Source of the DNA: Isochrysis galbana
Taxonomy: Eukaryota > Haptophyta > Isochrysidales > Isochrysidaceae
Assembly: GCA_018136815.1 (NCBI GenBank)
Contig: CM030935.1
Span: 783,382-847,381, forward strand
Length of the DNA: 64,000 nucleotides
Reading direction: 5' to 3'
The position numbers and the translations under genes are program-made. The notes below the pieces were generated by a model, which made no database searches, was not told the DNA's origin, and saw nothing but the letters and a program-made list of their open reading frames with translations. Below are positions 29,060-39,264 of the stretch, piece by piece. The stretch's first letter is position 1. Each line of letters begins with the position of its first letter.

Positions 29060-29661
29060 CAGAGAGAGGAAGAGAGAGGGGGGGGGCGGCGGCCGGGGGG
29101 GGGGGGGCGAGGGCGAGGGAAGGAGGGGGGGGGGAGGGAGGGAAAGGCGCCTGGCCCGTCCGGCGCGCCCGCTCTCCTGCTACGTCAAAAAGGTTGAGTG
29201 GTGGGAGAGGGGGGGAGAGGGGGCGCGGAGGCCAAAGATAGGGGAGGGGTACTTTAAAAGTACTCTGAGCATAGGGGCGGAGCCAACGACGGGGGTTGGC
29301 CCCCCTTATAAATGAAATTGCTCGCTTGTGATACGTTATGGCTGCTTGCCCCTGTTCTCATTGGGGTACTTCAAAGCACACTGAGCGTAAGGGGGTTGGC
29401 TCCCCTTCTCTTTGTACTGGCTCGTTTATCATGTGATATGGCTGCTGTTTACCCCTTCTCTGCCTCCCGGCCTCTCCCCCCCCCCCCCCCCTCCCCCCTC
29501 CCCTCCGTGTCCCCTTTCCTTCCCACCCCCGCGGCAGCTCGATGCCGCATCGCCTCATTACTCCATTAATGACCATCTCGCCTGATCTCTGACAGCCCTC
29601 TCTCTCTTCTCTCTCTCTTCCATCATCACTGAACTTCTCTCTCTCTCTGCCTCTCTCTCTG

Positions 29662-29717
<56 letters not shown>

Positions 29718-30290
29718 TTCTCTCTCTCTCCCCCTCTCCCCCCGCCCCCTCTCTCTCTCTTCTCTCTCTTCTCGCGCACCTCGCTCTCTCTCCCTCTCTG
29801 TCCACTCCTACTTTTTGTGGCGAGGGCTTTACATATTCATTCCCTTTCTATCCAGCACAAGGCGTAGAAGGGCTTTCTCTCACTAGCTCGTCCTTATCTC
29901 TCCCTCACACACTTTACTCTCCGAAATCCGTGATTTACCTTGTCCCATGGATGAATATCGCAGTCGACCCGGCGCCGCGCGCTTCCTTTCTCTCTCTCTC
30001 TCTCTCACTCACTCGCTCGGCCATTTCGCCGTCAGTTCTCCGATCTTCCCTCTTCTTCCACCACTTTCCCCGTCGTTTTTCTTCAAGTTGTTGTCCCCAG
30101 ATATGTTTGATCTCTCTCTCTCTCGTTGCGCCAGAAAGTTGAGAGAGACAGCCGGTGGAGAGAGAGTACTTTAGGTGGAGAGAGAAACATTAGGAGGGGG
30201 AGAGAGAGAAAGACGGAGAGAGGGGGAGAGAGGGGGGGAGAGGGAGGGAGGGAGGGGGGGAAGACCGAGAGAGGGGGAGGAGGGAGCGTG
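29060..30290. repeat. low-complexity region (G runs, (CT)n) between genes
   Basis: G-rich tracts at 29070-29160, a C run at about 29475-29495, a long (CT)n array at 29640-29770, and GA blocks at 30170-30285. A short duplicated phrase (GTACTTTAAAAGTACTCTGAGC near 29251, GTACTTCAAAGCACACTGAG near 29367) suggests a local duplication. It lies between divergently transcribed genes. Confidence 0.7.
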
Positions 30291-30313
30291 TGGCGGGTGG
30301 CTACGCGGCACGG

Positions 30314-31438
30314 ATGGACGCGGCGGCCTGCCTGCAGGCGCCGCGCGAGCGACGGCTCCGCCAGGCGCTCAAGTCCGACCACCCGAGCCTCACGCCCGAG
30401 AGCCTCGCCCAGCTGGCCGCCAACCGTGTGCAGCACGCACTCGTCCTCCTCGGCCCCCACGCAGAGCCCACTGCCGCAGCCACGTTGATCCTAGAGCCAA
30501 AGCTGCTGCGCGGCGGAACGACTGTCGCACATGTGTGCGAGATGGCACCCATACCCCCGAATTCCTCCTCCTCCTCGTACGCGCCCATCGAGCTCCTCTT
30601 GCAGCTCATCGAGGAGGCGCGGCGCACCAGCTGCTACAAGATCATTGCTGACGTGAGGGGGGATGCCAAAGAGTCCTTTCTCTCGCTTGGCTTCAGGGAG
30701 GCGCAGATGGTCATGGAGATTGACCTCGAGCGCACAGGGAGTGCTCCCTCGCGCCTGGTGAAAGCGACCCTAGCCGCGGGGCTCGGAGCGCTTGCGATCG
30801 CAGTCACGAGCTTGTGGATTGGCTCTCGTTCTCGCATGCACTCCGCCGCACTCGCCACGACGTGGCTGGCCTTTTTTGCGGGGGCCGAGAGCATGGCGCA
30901 GCGGCGGGCAAGTCTGCTTCTAAGAAGTACCGCTCTCCGCCACCATATCCGTATTCCAACGTGTTCGTCTGGCGAAGGCAAAGTTGGCAATGGCCGCTCT
31001 TTGGTGCTCAGGCGACTTACAACTGCCGACGACCATGGTGCATACCTCAGCCTGCTGGCGCAGCTGAGTGTCGCGCCGCCAATGACCGCTGAAGATTTTG
31101 CTGCGCAGTTGGAACGCTCCCACGGGTCGGGGGCACACGCCATCTTGGTTGCGGAGCCAACGGACGGGGGCCCGATCGTCGCTTGCGGAACACTGGTCAT
31201 TGAACAACGCATTCTGCACGAGCCATGTGCCGCCATTGCTCACATCGAGGACGTTGTTGTCGATCAGAGGATGCGCGGCTGTGGGCTTGGCCGTGTGCTA
31301 ATTGAGCACCTACTTGCTGTCGCTCGCGACTGTGGTTGTTCCCGTGCAACCCTCAATTGTACCCCGGAAAACGCCTCGTTTTACGAGCGTTGTGGCATGC
31401 GAATAAGCGATGCAGCCGGACTAGCGCTCTACTTCTGA
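30314..31438 (+). CDS. tandem GNAT protein with GNA1-like (glucosamine-6-phosphate N-acetyltransferase) domains
   Basis: About 374 residues from ATG 30314. The C-terminal domain (about residues 235-374) matches GNA1 closely: LRRLTTADDHGAYLSLLAQL, IVACGTLVIEQRILHE, IEDVVVDQRMRGCGLGRVLI (the R-x-x-G-x-G/A acetyl-CoA loop), and NCTPENASFYERCGM. GNA1 makes GlcNAc-6-phosphate for UDP-GlcNAc. The N-terminal domain (about 1-150) repeats the same fold order (ATLILEPKLLRGGTTVAHV, LLLQLIEEARRTSCYKII, ESFLSLGF) but lacks the acetyl-CoA loop, so it looks like a degenerate copy. A hydrophobic helix (LAAGLGALAIAVTSLWIG) lies between them and may anchor the protein in a membrane. Confidence 0.8.
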   Translation: MDAAACLQAPRERRLRQALKSDHPSLTPESLAQLAANRVQHALVLLGPHAEPTAAATLILEPKLLRGGTTVAHVCEMAPIPPNSSSSSYAPIELLLQLIEEARRTSCYKIIADVRGDAKESFLSLGFREAQMVMEIDLERTGSAPSRLVKATLAAGLGALAIAVTSLWIGSRSRMHSAALATTWLAFFAGAESMAQRRASLLLRSTALRHHIRIPTCSSGEGKVGNGRSLVLRRLTTADDHGAYLSLLAQLSVAPPMTAEDFAAQLERSHGSGAHAILVAEPTDGGPIVACGTLVIEQRILHEPCAAIAHIEDVVVDQRMRGCGLGRVLIEHLLAVARDCGCSRATLNCTPENASFYERCGMRISDAAGLALYF

Positions 31439-31439
31439 A

Positions 31440-31830
31440 GTTGGGACCTATTCCCGACACTTCCAGGGGTACATGTCACTGGCACCAGGGCGCAGCGTGC
31501 CCCCATCAAAGTACCGCAACGTGTCATGACGAAGGTGGAAAATCGATCTCTGGGGAGTAAGGGAGAGCATTGCCATAGGCAATCGACGAGTTGTAGACAT
31601 CGACAAGGTGTGGACCTGGCGTACTCATGGAAGTTCATGCGAATTATTTTTTAAGCCTTTAGTCATCGCACTGTAGCCGCTGTCACATGGGCCGCTGTCA
31701 CACGGGACTGGATTCGCGATTTCGCCATGCACGCCTCACGCGACGGCGTGCACAGACAAATGCGAAACTCCCTCGCCCCGGCGTAGTAGCTTCTTACCTC
31801 GCCCGCAAGCGAACTCGCCCTGGTAGAGGT
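31440..31830. other. intergenic stretch, nothing recognised
   Basis: Mixed composition with no domain-bearing frame; probably includes the 3' untranslated region of the acetyltransferase gene. Confidence 0.35.
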
Positions 31831-31953
31831 GGGGGAGAGTGGGTTGAAAAAAAAACTCTTGTTGATCCGGAGGCCCACATTTTTTTATCGTCGGACCGGG
31901 GGAAGATTTCCCCTCGTCTCTCTCCCCGCTCGATTCCGAATCCGAGGCAGAGC

Positions 31954-32413
31954 GATGGCGACCGACCCGCCTGACAGGCCGACCTTCGCCGCGCTCCAGC
32001 GAGAGCACGGCGGTGGTCAGCCCCCCCTTGTCGCTGGTGTTCGGACTAAATGGTCCGGGTACACCGGTCGGCGGTCTCACCGGCGTTTCATGCCACCGCA
32101 CTCGGCCGATTTCTGCTTCACCTGCCCACGCAGCATGGCCGCCAGCCCCACACCACACCACTTCCAGCCCCAACCTGAGGAGGATGACACCGGCTTGCCT
32201 ACGCGCTCCTACGCGCAGAACCCCATCCAGTATATTGGTACGCTGCCTCCCAACCCCGCAGACTACCCAACCGCGCGCTCGGGAATCGTGGCGAGCATTG
32301 CAATACAGCCCTCTTGGCGCGCTGCGCTGCTTCCGCAGGACTTCCTGTGCCATCTACCGAACGGTCGCCAAGTGCATCGCGTTCGCGAACTCGTTGGCAC
32401 CGGGGCAGCGTAA
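31954..32413 (+). CDS. doubtful open frame next to satellite
   Basis: About 152 codons from MATDPPDRPTFAALQREHGG with SAAD-like and Pro-rich stretches; no family recognised. Its 3' end runs into the first, diverged satellite unit (from about 32340). It could be the start of an ORF1-like repeat or a chance frame. Confidence 0.2.
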
Positions 32414-33500
32414 GAGCATCCTCAGCAAGAACTCTCACCAAGCGCGCCCGCTGGCGTTCGAAAGTTGGGCACTCCGGCCCATTCGGCCGGGTGACGTTAG
32501 CGTAGTTGATGGCGCCACACACGGTCAACCACAGCGCGATGAGCGCGGGCGGCGGCGGCGATTGGCGTGGCTGCTAGGGCGGCACCTTTGGATGTGATGC
32601 CTGGTGGGGCATTCTGTCTAAGTGGATGGCCGAGAAAGCGCCGGTAGCGCGCCCGATCGCGTGTGAAAGTTGGGCACTCCGGCCTGTACGGCCGGTGACG
32701 TAAGCGTAGTTGACGGCGCCACACACGGCCGACTACGGCGCGATGCGCGCGGGCGGCGGCGGCGATTGGCGTGGCTGCTAGGGCGGCACCTTTCGATATG
32801 GTGCCTGGTGGGGCATTCTATCCCAGTGGATGGCCGAGAAAGCGCCGGCAGCGCGCCCGCTTGCGTTCGAAAGTTGGGCACTCCGGCGCATTCGGCCGGG
32901 TGACGTAAGCGTAGTTGATGGCGCCACACACGGCCGACTACGGCGCGATGCGCGCGGGCGGCGGCGGCGATTGGCGTGGCTGCTAGGGCGGCACCTTTGG
33001 ATGTGATGCCTGGTGGGGCATTCTATCTCAGTGGATGGCCGAGAAAGCGCCGCCAGCGCGCCCGATCGCGTGTGAAAGTTGGGCACTCCGGCCCATTCGG
33101 CCGGGTGACGTCAGCGTAGTTGACGGCGCCACACACGGCCGACTACGATGCAATGCGCGCGGGCGGCGGCGGCGATTGGCGTGGGTGGCAGGATGGAATT
33201 GTTTGATTTAGTTGTTGGCGATGCATCCACACTAGTCACATCGACCAAAACACGCGAGGAGCGCGCCCGGTAGCGGTGGGAAGTTGGGTACTCGAGCGCA
33301 TCTCGGTACGATAACGTCGACGCGGTTTCTGCGCCAAGGCCGATTTTCGACAAGGTGCGCGAGGGTAGAGAGGGCAATTGGCTCAGCCACTAGGGCAGTA
33401 GATCTTGATTTGCCTTCATGCTCTGTCACTAGTTGAAGTGGATGAACAATGAAGTCCATGCTGCCCGCCCGGTCGCGGTGCCAAGTTAGCCGCTCTAGCC
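32340..33500. repeat. satellite array, unit ~205 bp, five or more units
   Basis: The anchor AAAGTTGGGCACTCCGGC recurs at about 32461, 32668, 32871 and 33075, with diverged versions at about 33280 and 33483; spacings are 202-208. Units contain GCGGGCGGCGGCGGCGATTGG and TAGGGCGGCACCTTT. Units 1 and 3 share one variant (TTCGAAAG) and 2 and 4 another (TGTGAAAG), so the array grew as dimers. Divergence rises to the right. The period is not a multiple of three and no conserved frame was seen. Confidence 0.85.
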
Positions 33501-33826
33501 CTCGGTGACTAGTGGTTCACGTGAGCGTCTTGAGTTTTGTGATACTTTCGTGCACATTGAAGTCCAATAATACGAGTATGGCTCATGGTCCAGTGTGCAT
33601 AGAAGCGGGCCTTGTGGACCCAGTAAGTTGGCGTCACAAATTTCCTCGTCATTCGATGTTTGTGCCTCGCATGAAGGGCCTCACCAAAAATATACCGGAG
33701 GGGGGCCCGACTGTATTTCGAGCTCCGTCTTCGAAGGCCCGAAATTCGGTAATTTTTTGAAAATTTCGCCGGAGAACCCCGGTTTTTTTTGCTGATCCAT
33801 CCTACCGGAGCCCTTACGGAGCTTGC
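33501..33826. other. unassigned repeat-like stretch
   Basis: No gene recognised. It contains CGAAATTCGGTAATTTTTTG and a T run; similar AT-rich wording (GAATTTTTTTGTGAAATTTG) lies at 51362-51382, so it may belong to a dispersed repeat. Confidence 0.3.
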
Positions 33827-34176
33827 TTAGCTCTTCAATCTCCCATTGTAGCCGGTGCCCTCCGCACCTCCATAGTGGATAGTGGCCCCTGCCCAATGGA
33901 GGGGTGGCTGCATGAGCCTGGCATTGGTGGGGTGCTGCCAGCAGCTTGCTGCCCCCCATGGGGGAGGCCAGCATGGCTGCCATGTGCGGTGTGGCCGGGG
34001 CCACGGGCCGTGTGGCGCGACCGGAGTCGCACACACCTGCTCGGCCTCGGTGGGCGGACGCGGCCGCTTCGTCAGCGGCTGCTCCATGGGCACTGGGGGG
34101 GCGCCCTCGGTGGGGGGCCCGAAGGAGAGGGGAGTCGCGTCGGCGCGCTCCATCGCGTCTAAGTATAAACTTAGTT
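33827..34176 (-). mobile_element. 5' fragment of a LINE with hairpin head
   Basis: Minus sense: AACTAAGT-TTAT-ACTTAG, ATG at 34153. The frame starts MERADATPLSFGPPTEG and continues with KRPRPPTEAEQVCATPVAPH to a stop near 33827. It shows the uninterrupted sequence used to delimit the transposon at 25179-27051. It is inserted at the edge of the repeat 34177-34281, whose relative lies at 60530-60695. Confidence 0.7.
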
Positions 34177-35160
34177 GGGGAGTTAGAATAGGAGCCGGGG
34201 GCCTGCGAGGGGGGAGATATGATAGGGTGCATAGGTGTATATGTATCCGTGGCATCAGCACGCGTCAAGGTGTGCAGGCAGCAGGGCGTATGGGTTCACG
34301 TTTACCCGGTGTTGACCCACTTTGCGTTAACACCTCCATTGGCTAGGTGTGGCACATGCGTTAACACCTCAATCTGCATCAAGTGTTGGTACCAGCAGCG
34401 GGTTAACACCACACTGCCGGTGCTGTGTACTACTCTGCACCTACGCACCCACGCACTCACGCACCCACTGAATGCTACGTGCCGCGCGTGCGCGCGCACG
34501 AGGAGCTGCACGGCCAAGTGGCAAGTGGGGAGTTGCTCTTCGGCACGGGCACCATGGCCAACTTGGAGCTTGCGCGGCTGCACCGCTGCACCTGCTGCTG
34601 CGCGTGCTGCGCTGCTGCCGCTACACGGGCGGCGCGATGGGACCGTGCTACTCCTTGTGCACGCGTGGGCCGCCTACTGCGTGGGGAGGCAGCGGCGGCG
34701 GTCGGAGGTGCGACGGCGGTGCCCGCCGCCGCCTTCGCGGCCGTGGACCGGCTGCTCGCCGCACTCGCTGCGCGCGACCGACCGGCCGACGCTCACGTTG
34801 CGCGCTGCGCGCTCGCCTGCGCGTTCCACCTGCGCGGGGCCGCGCGTGTCCCGATAGGCATTTTGTCATTTGACCGCGCATTCCCTCGCGCGCGCTGCCG
34901 CGCTGCCCGCTAAAGCAAGCAGAATCAGCAACCAGCAACCGCAACAGTGACGAGTGGAAGTGCGTCAACACCGTGTCAACACTTGTTGTGCCCTGCGTCA
35001 ACACTTGTAAGAGGCCAGATGGGTTAACACCTTGCCCAAGCTACTGTAATGGGCCTTCGAGGGCGTGTCAACGTGAACCCATACGCCCTGGCAGGCAGGT
35101 GCACTGAGGGTTGTCGTGTTAGTACCGGGCTAGTGGGAGTAGTGGTACTAATGCTCAAGA
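34177..35160 (+). repeat. dispersed repeat (two arms) split by a hAT-type element
   Basis: Arms 34177-34281 and 35091-35160 match, in opposite orientation, the continuous sequence 60530-60695 (landmarks GGAGCCGGGGGCCTGCGAGG and GTACCGGGCTAGTG). A third, partial copy is at 40850-40955. The 60530-60695 copy acts as a natural empty site for the insertion 34282-35090. Confidence 0.75.
34282..35090. mobile_element. 809-bp non-autonomous hAT-type element
   Basis: The 8-bp duplication GCAGGCAG (34274-34281 and 35091-35098) encloses perfect inverted ends CAGGGCGTATGGGTTCACGT. CAGGG-type ends with an 8-bp duplication are typical of hAT elements. Subterminal repeats of GTTAACACC and GTCAACAC type occur in both orientations at both sides (34310-34410 and 34965-35075). 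The centre (about 34480-34910) is very GC-rich with one long frame and no transposase; it may be captured DNA. The 60530-60695 copy lacks the insert. Confidence 0.88.
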
Positions 35161-36150
35161 ATATATATATAACACTTAACGCCACCTTACGCATAAGCAT
35201 ATGAGTTTAAGTTCAAGCTCTAGCGCGCTGGCGTACTATCTTAGCACCTATGATTAACCACCCTAGAAGTTGGTCACAGATACGCTCAGGCTCCAGATAC
35301 CCCGAGGAGAGGGCACACACGTTCCCTAACGTGAAGCAAGGGCGGCGAGCAGCGTACGGAGCCGTTCATCTAGGAGTAGTCCCCCAAGAAATTCCAGAAA
35401 ATTCGAAAATTGCCTGTCAGCGAGGGAAGACAAGTGCGTGAGAGGGAGAATGGGAGAGGAAGAAGGAGACACCCGAAACCAAAGGTGCTGGGGGGGGGGG
35501 GGGGGTTGATTGACGTGTCAGTTTCAGTGTCGTAGGAGCAACAGTCTACTTTAGGTGAATATTGGTCTCGGCCCTCTCTCTTGATCTCTCATTAGGCATC
35601 CCACTACTAGGAGTATAGTATCTTGTATCTCTACATGAAGATGCCATGAATTCCTCTCCCCCCCTCCTCCTCCTCTCTCTCTCACCCTCTACTGCTCCGA
35701 CTTCACGCCCTCAGCCAGGCTCTCCCCCCACCCGGCGCTCCGCGCCCACGACTACTCTTTACGTACTATTTATTCATCCCATCTCCACCGCCTCCTCCAG
35801 TTTGCTATTTCCTGTCTCGCCTTTTCGCTCCTCGCCTCTCTACGTTTGCTCTCGTCCCCCCCCTCCCATTGCCTCGCCTCTCCCCCCTGCTCCTCCCCTC
35901 TTTTTCTCCTTCTCTCCTCCCTCTTACATTAAATCTCCGGGGATGTGCGCGCTGCAGTTATTCTCTGACCTCCTCCTCCGTCTCTGCCTCTCCCTCTCAT
36001 CCCTCCCCCCCCCCTCCCCCCCGCCTTCTCGCGCACTCAGGGAGCGTCTGGGGGGAAGAGAGACACAGTCAGGCGGAGTGAGAGAGACGGAGGGAGAAGC
36101 GAGGCGCGCGGCAGGCAACCCCCCCCCCCCCCCCTCCCCTGTCTTCCACC
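35161..36150. other. intergenic stretch before the Kelch-RING gene
   Basis: It contains an ATATATATAT tract (35162), a G run (about 35492-35507) and a pyrimidine-rich block (35655-36020) that probably belongs to the promoter or 5' untranslated region. No gene recognised. Confidence 0.4.
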
Positions 36151-38954
36151 ATGCGCGCCGCCAGCCTCCTCCTCGCCACGCTCCCTTCTGTTTGGGCTGA
36201 GTTGTGGCCTCGCGGCCGGCACGCTCACTGTGCCGTCGCCTATAAGCACTACATGCTGGTCTACGGGGGTAGCGGATACTCGATCTGCAAGGGCGTGCGC
36301 ACAGAGGTCCAGCTCAGGTGACGCACGCACGCCGCCCGCAGCTCAACTCGGAGCCTAAGGCCGCCGTGCGCAACCCTCTGCAGTGGTGGCAAGGCAGCCA
36401 GCCACCATCTTTGCTGGCTTGAAGGAGTGTCACAGCTCAGCCGCTCAGGGTAGACGATCGCTGCTCTTACATTGACCCCACCCCTACTCATTTGTTCAGC
36501 GACGTCTGGGCATTCAATCTCATCGACCTCTCCTGGCAAGGCCTGGACATCCCCACAGTGCGATGCACGCAACCGGACGCTGAGGTCCTTGTGCATCAGA
36601 ACGAAAACCCAGGGCCACGGGCTGGGCACACGTGCGTGGTCGAGGCGGAGCAAACAAAGCCGGGGGAACCTGGCTCCATCCTCGTATTCGGTGGTGGCTA
36701 CCTTCTGCCTGGGTCCTACAGGTGAGCGCTGCATTACCTGGTGCATTCGTGCCATTAAGCATACGAGGCATCGCGTCGCTTGTTGATCCTTGCTCATACC
36801 ATCATGGCCTTCATGTACGGCGCAGTGACAGGCAGTTCCTCAACGATGTGTGGCGCCTAGAGCTCCGAGGGGGCGAGGTGCGTATCTCCTTAGGCTCCTC
36901 ATCCTCGCAGCCTCGTCATACCACCCTCGCACGACGCTGTGGGCCTATGCTCATTCCGAACTCGCTGCACTTGTTAGGATGGAATCCCACTCTCCGCCCA
37001 GTGGATGCGACCTGAGGTTCGGAACTCTCCACCTGCTGAGCGGGAAGGACATTCGTCTGTGGTCATAGACGGTAGACTGTACGTCTTTGGAGGCTGCTTG
37101 GGCTGGAGTGTTGATGCTGCATACGGGGATTTATGGGAGCTCGAGCGCGTTGATAGTAGTAGTACGACATACGAGTGGCATCAAATCGTTGCACTGGGAT
37201 CTCTAGGTCCTCTGAACGGCTCAGGACTGCTGGTGAATAGCTCCGTCAATGTGTCCTCGGACTCCTTGTGGCCCGACCGTCGTTGCTGGCATATTGGTCT
37301 CGACCACCCGGAAGGGCTGCTGATCTCGGGAGGCCGCGCTCCATATGACACTATCACAATGGGCGCGAATTACGAGGGTCAGGAGGCGCTGCGGTGGAGG
37401 TCACTAGCCGATACGTGGCTCTTTCGGCCGCGAGAGACGTTGGTGAATGGCTCCATAGTCCGCGACGGGCAATGGACCCTCGTCCCACAGGCTTTCCCCA
37501 CGTCGGGTCCGTCGATCCACCGATCTCATCACGCTGGCGTTTTCCATGAGGGACAACTTCTGATTCACGGAGGTTTGTGGACCGACATTTCTTATGTCAC
37601 CGCCTATACCACGTACATTGTTCGCGATCTCTTGTGGCTCTCGATCCCGCCCCTAGCGGACCTGCTCTCTTCCAATCCACCGGCACCTGTACAACCCAAC
37701 GTGATGTCGCGTGGGCCAATCTGGGTCTACGACCAGTCGATGATCATCGCCCCAGCATCAGCCCAAGCTCTTGCAGGATCAGCCATTGTCTATGGAGGCA
37801 AAGGTGAGGGCAGTTCTCCATCGATAGCGGCTGGTATGGGAATCTTCGAGTCAATCTGGATATATTCTGTCGCAGAGGACAGGTGGGTGTTTTTGAACCG
37901 GCATGGCGACGCGCTCGCCGGCGCGGCGTCTTTTGTGTCCTCCCTATTGTTTGGCACCGTCGGCTTCATCCTCTACACATGCGTCATCGTCTGTGTCTTC
38001 ATGCGGAAACTGGTGCGTGCCCGCCGCGACTTCCAATCGCCGAGCATCTGGAGCGAGCAGCATGCGGCTACCGCTATCCGCGATCAGCGGCAGGAGATGC
38101 GTGGCATCCCTCAAGCCACTATTGACGAGCTGCCGAGGCGCAAATGGGCCGAGTTGCAGGCAATATGGAATAGCGGGGCAGATGCTCCATGGGCTAAGAC
38201 TACCTGCGGAGCATCGAGCAAGTCGGACACACTTGACATAGACAAGACGCCGACCCGCGGGCGGAAAGCACACCAGCCGCGAAGCACGTCGACGCAGCAG
38301 GACAAGGGGCCCGAGGAAGGCATTGAACTTGTTTCCACTGCACGATGTAGCTCCTCGACAGTTCAGAACTCTGGCGATCAACACCCGCCAGTCGTCGTGG
38401 TTGATGCTCTGCCGGTGGAACCTTCAGGTGCGGCGTCCGAGGCTGCCGACTCGATGTCCCCGCAGGCACAGGATGCGGACGATGAGGCTGAGCTATGTTC
38501 GGTGTGCCTGTGTAACTACGACGACGAGGATGTGCTGATCCAATTACCATGCGCCCACGTCTTCCACGAGGCGTGCATCTCGAGATGGCTGCTCCAAGAC
38601 TCGTCATGCCCGCATTGCCGCCAAAAAGTGACCGTGTCCCAGCCCACGACTGTTACGTCGTCCGTGAGTGAATTGGAGGAAGAGAACGCCGCGCAACGCA
38701 CGGCAGCACGGCGGCGCTCCAATGAGGTAGAGGCCATGCCTCCCACATCCGACCTCCACTCCTCTCAAGTTCCTCAGCCCCCGGGGACGCTAGGATGTCG
38801 GCGATCCGCGAGTGCCTCTCTGGCTAGCCAAGCGAGTAGGACGAGCACCAACAGCAGTGTCGGTACTAGTGGTGCCGCTAGCCCCGCGGCCGCCACACCA
38901 CTCCCAAGGTTGAGGATGTTTTCGTCTAGTAGTACAGTCGTCCCCAGTCCTTAG
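36151..38954 (+). CDS. Kelch-repeat, transmembrane, RING-H2 protein (probable membrane E3 ubiquitin ligase)
   Basis: Four exons join in phase: 36151-36317, 36500-36721, 36826-36877 and 36978-38954 (introns begin GTGACG, GTGAGC, GTGCGT), giving about 805 residues. A signal peptide (MRAASLLLATLPSVWA) is followed by Kelch-type repeats: GRHAHCAVAYKHYMLVYGGS, DVWAFNLIDLSW, HTCVVE..ILVFGGG, GHSSVVIDGRLYVFGGC. A transmembrane helix (FVSSLLFGTVGFILYTCVIV) precedes a basic stop-transfer, then a cytosolic tail with a RING-H2 finger (CSVCLCNYDD...PCAHVFHEACISRWLL...CPHC). The finger has all eight zinc ligands, so E2 binding and ubiquitin transfer are expected. The lumenal or extracellular propeller would be the sensing or substrate-binding part. 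The C-terminal tail is Ser-rich. Confidence 0.85.
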
Positions 38955-38956
38955 AT

Positions 38957-39046
38957 GTAAAAAAAATTCTTGAAGGTGCCCGCTAAGCTACTAATGACAG
39001 ACACTCTCTCGCGCTCCCGATGCCACCGCCTATACCCCTGCCTCTC
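38957..39046 (-). repeat. 3' tail of a SINE/LINE-type element
   Basis: Minus sense ends GCGGGCACCTTCAAGAATT plus a T run, matching the tail of the target-duplicated element 61983-62814; upstream wording (GGGGTATAGGCG) also matches 62730. It starts 3 bases after the stop codon of the Kelch-RING gene, so it probably forms part of that gene's 3' untranslated region. Confidence 0.65.
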
Positions 39047-39264
39047 ACTAATCTTATGATTGGTCGCCATGGAGGGGGGCCTCGCGCCCCCCCCACTCTC
39101 TCGACTCCCCTCATGGGGGGCGAGAACCATCCACCCCCCTGCGCTGCCTCTTGGCATGAGGGGGGGCACTCACCCAGACTGCCCAGACTCTCCCTGAGAG
39201 TCGGGCACAGATCGCACGCCCTGGCCCGCGTTGGCCTGCTTCTCGCTCTGACCAACCGTCTTTC
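39047..39264 (+). mobile_element. SINE-like element with hairpin head ACTAATC/GATTGGT
   Basis: Stem ACTAATC-TTAT-GATTGGT, ATG at 39069. Hairpin 2 is GGGGGGC-CTCGC-GCCCCCC (39074-39092), hairpin 3 TCTCG..CCCC/GGGG..CGAGA, and hairpin 4 CCCCCCT..TGCC/GGCA..AGGGGGG. It stops abruptly near 39264, where Ty3/gypsy-type sequence begins. It is nearly identical to 17761-17970. Confidence 0.7.

Noticed and set aside
29558-29779. Arg/Glu repeat protein
   Set aside because: Translation of a (CT)n array.
32618-33086. Minus-strand frames through the satellite
   Set aside because: The repeat period (about 205) is not a multiple of three, so the frame is not kept from unit to unit.
35646-36200. 184-codon frame before the Kelch-RING start
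   Set aside because: Pyrimidine-tract translation (Ser/Pro/Leu) that overlaps the first exon of a better-supported gene.
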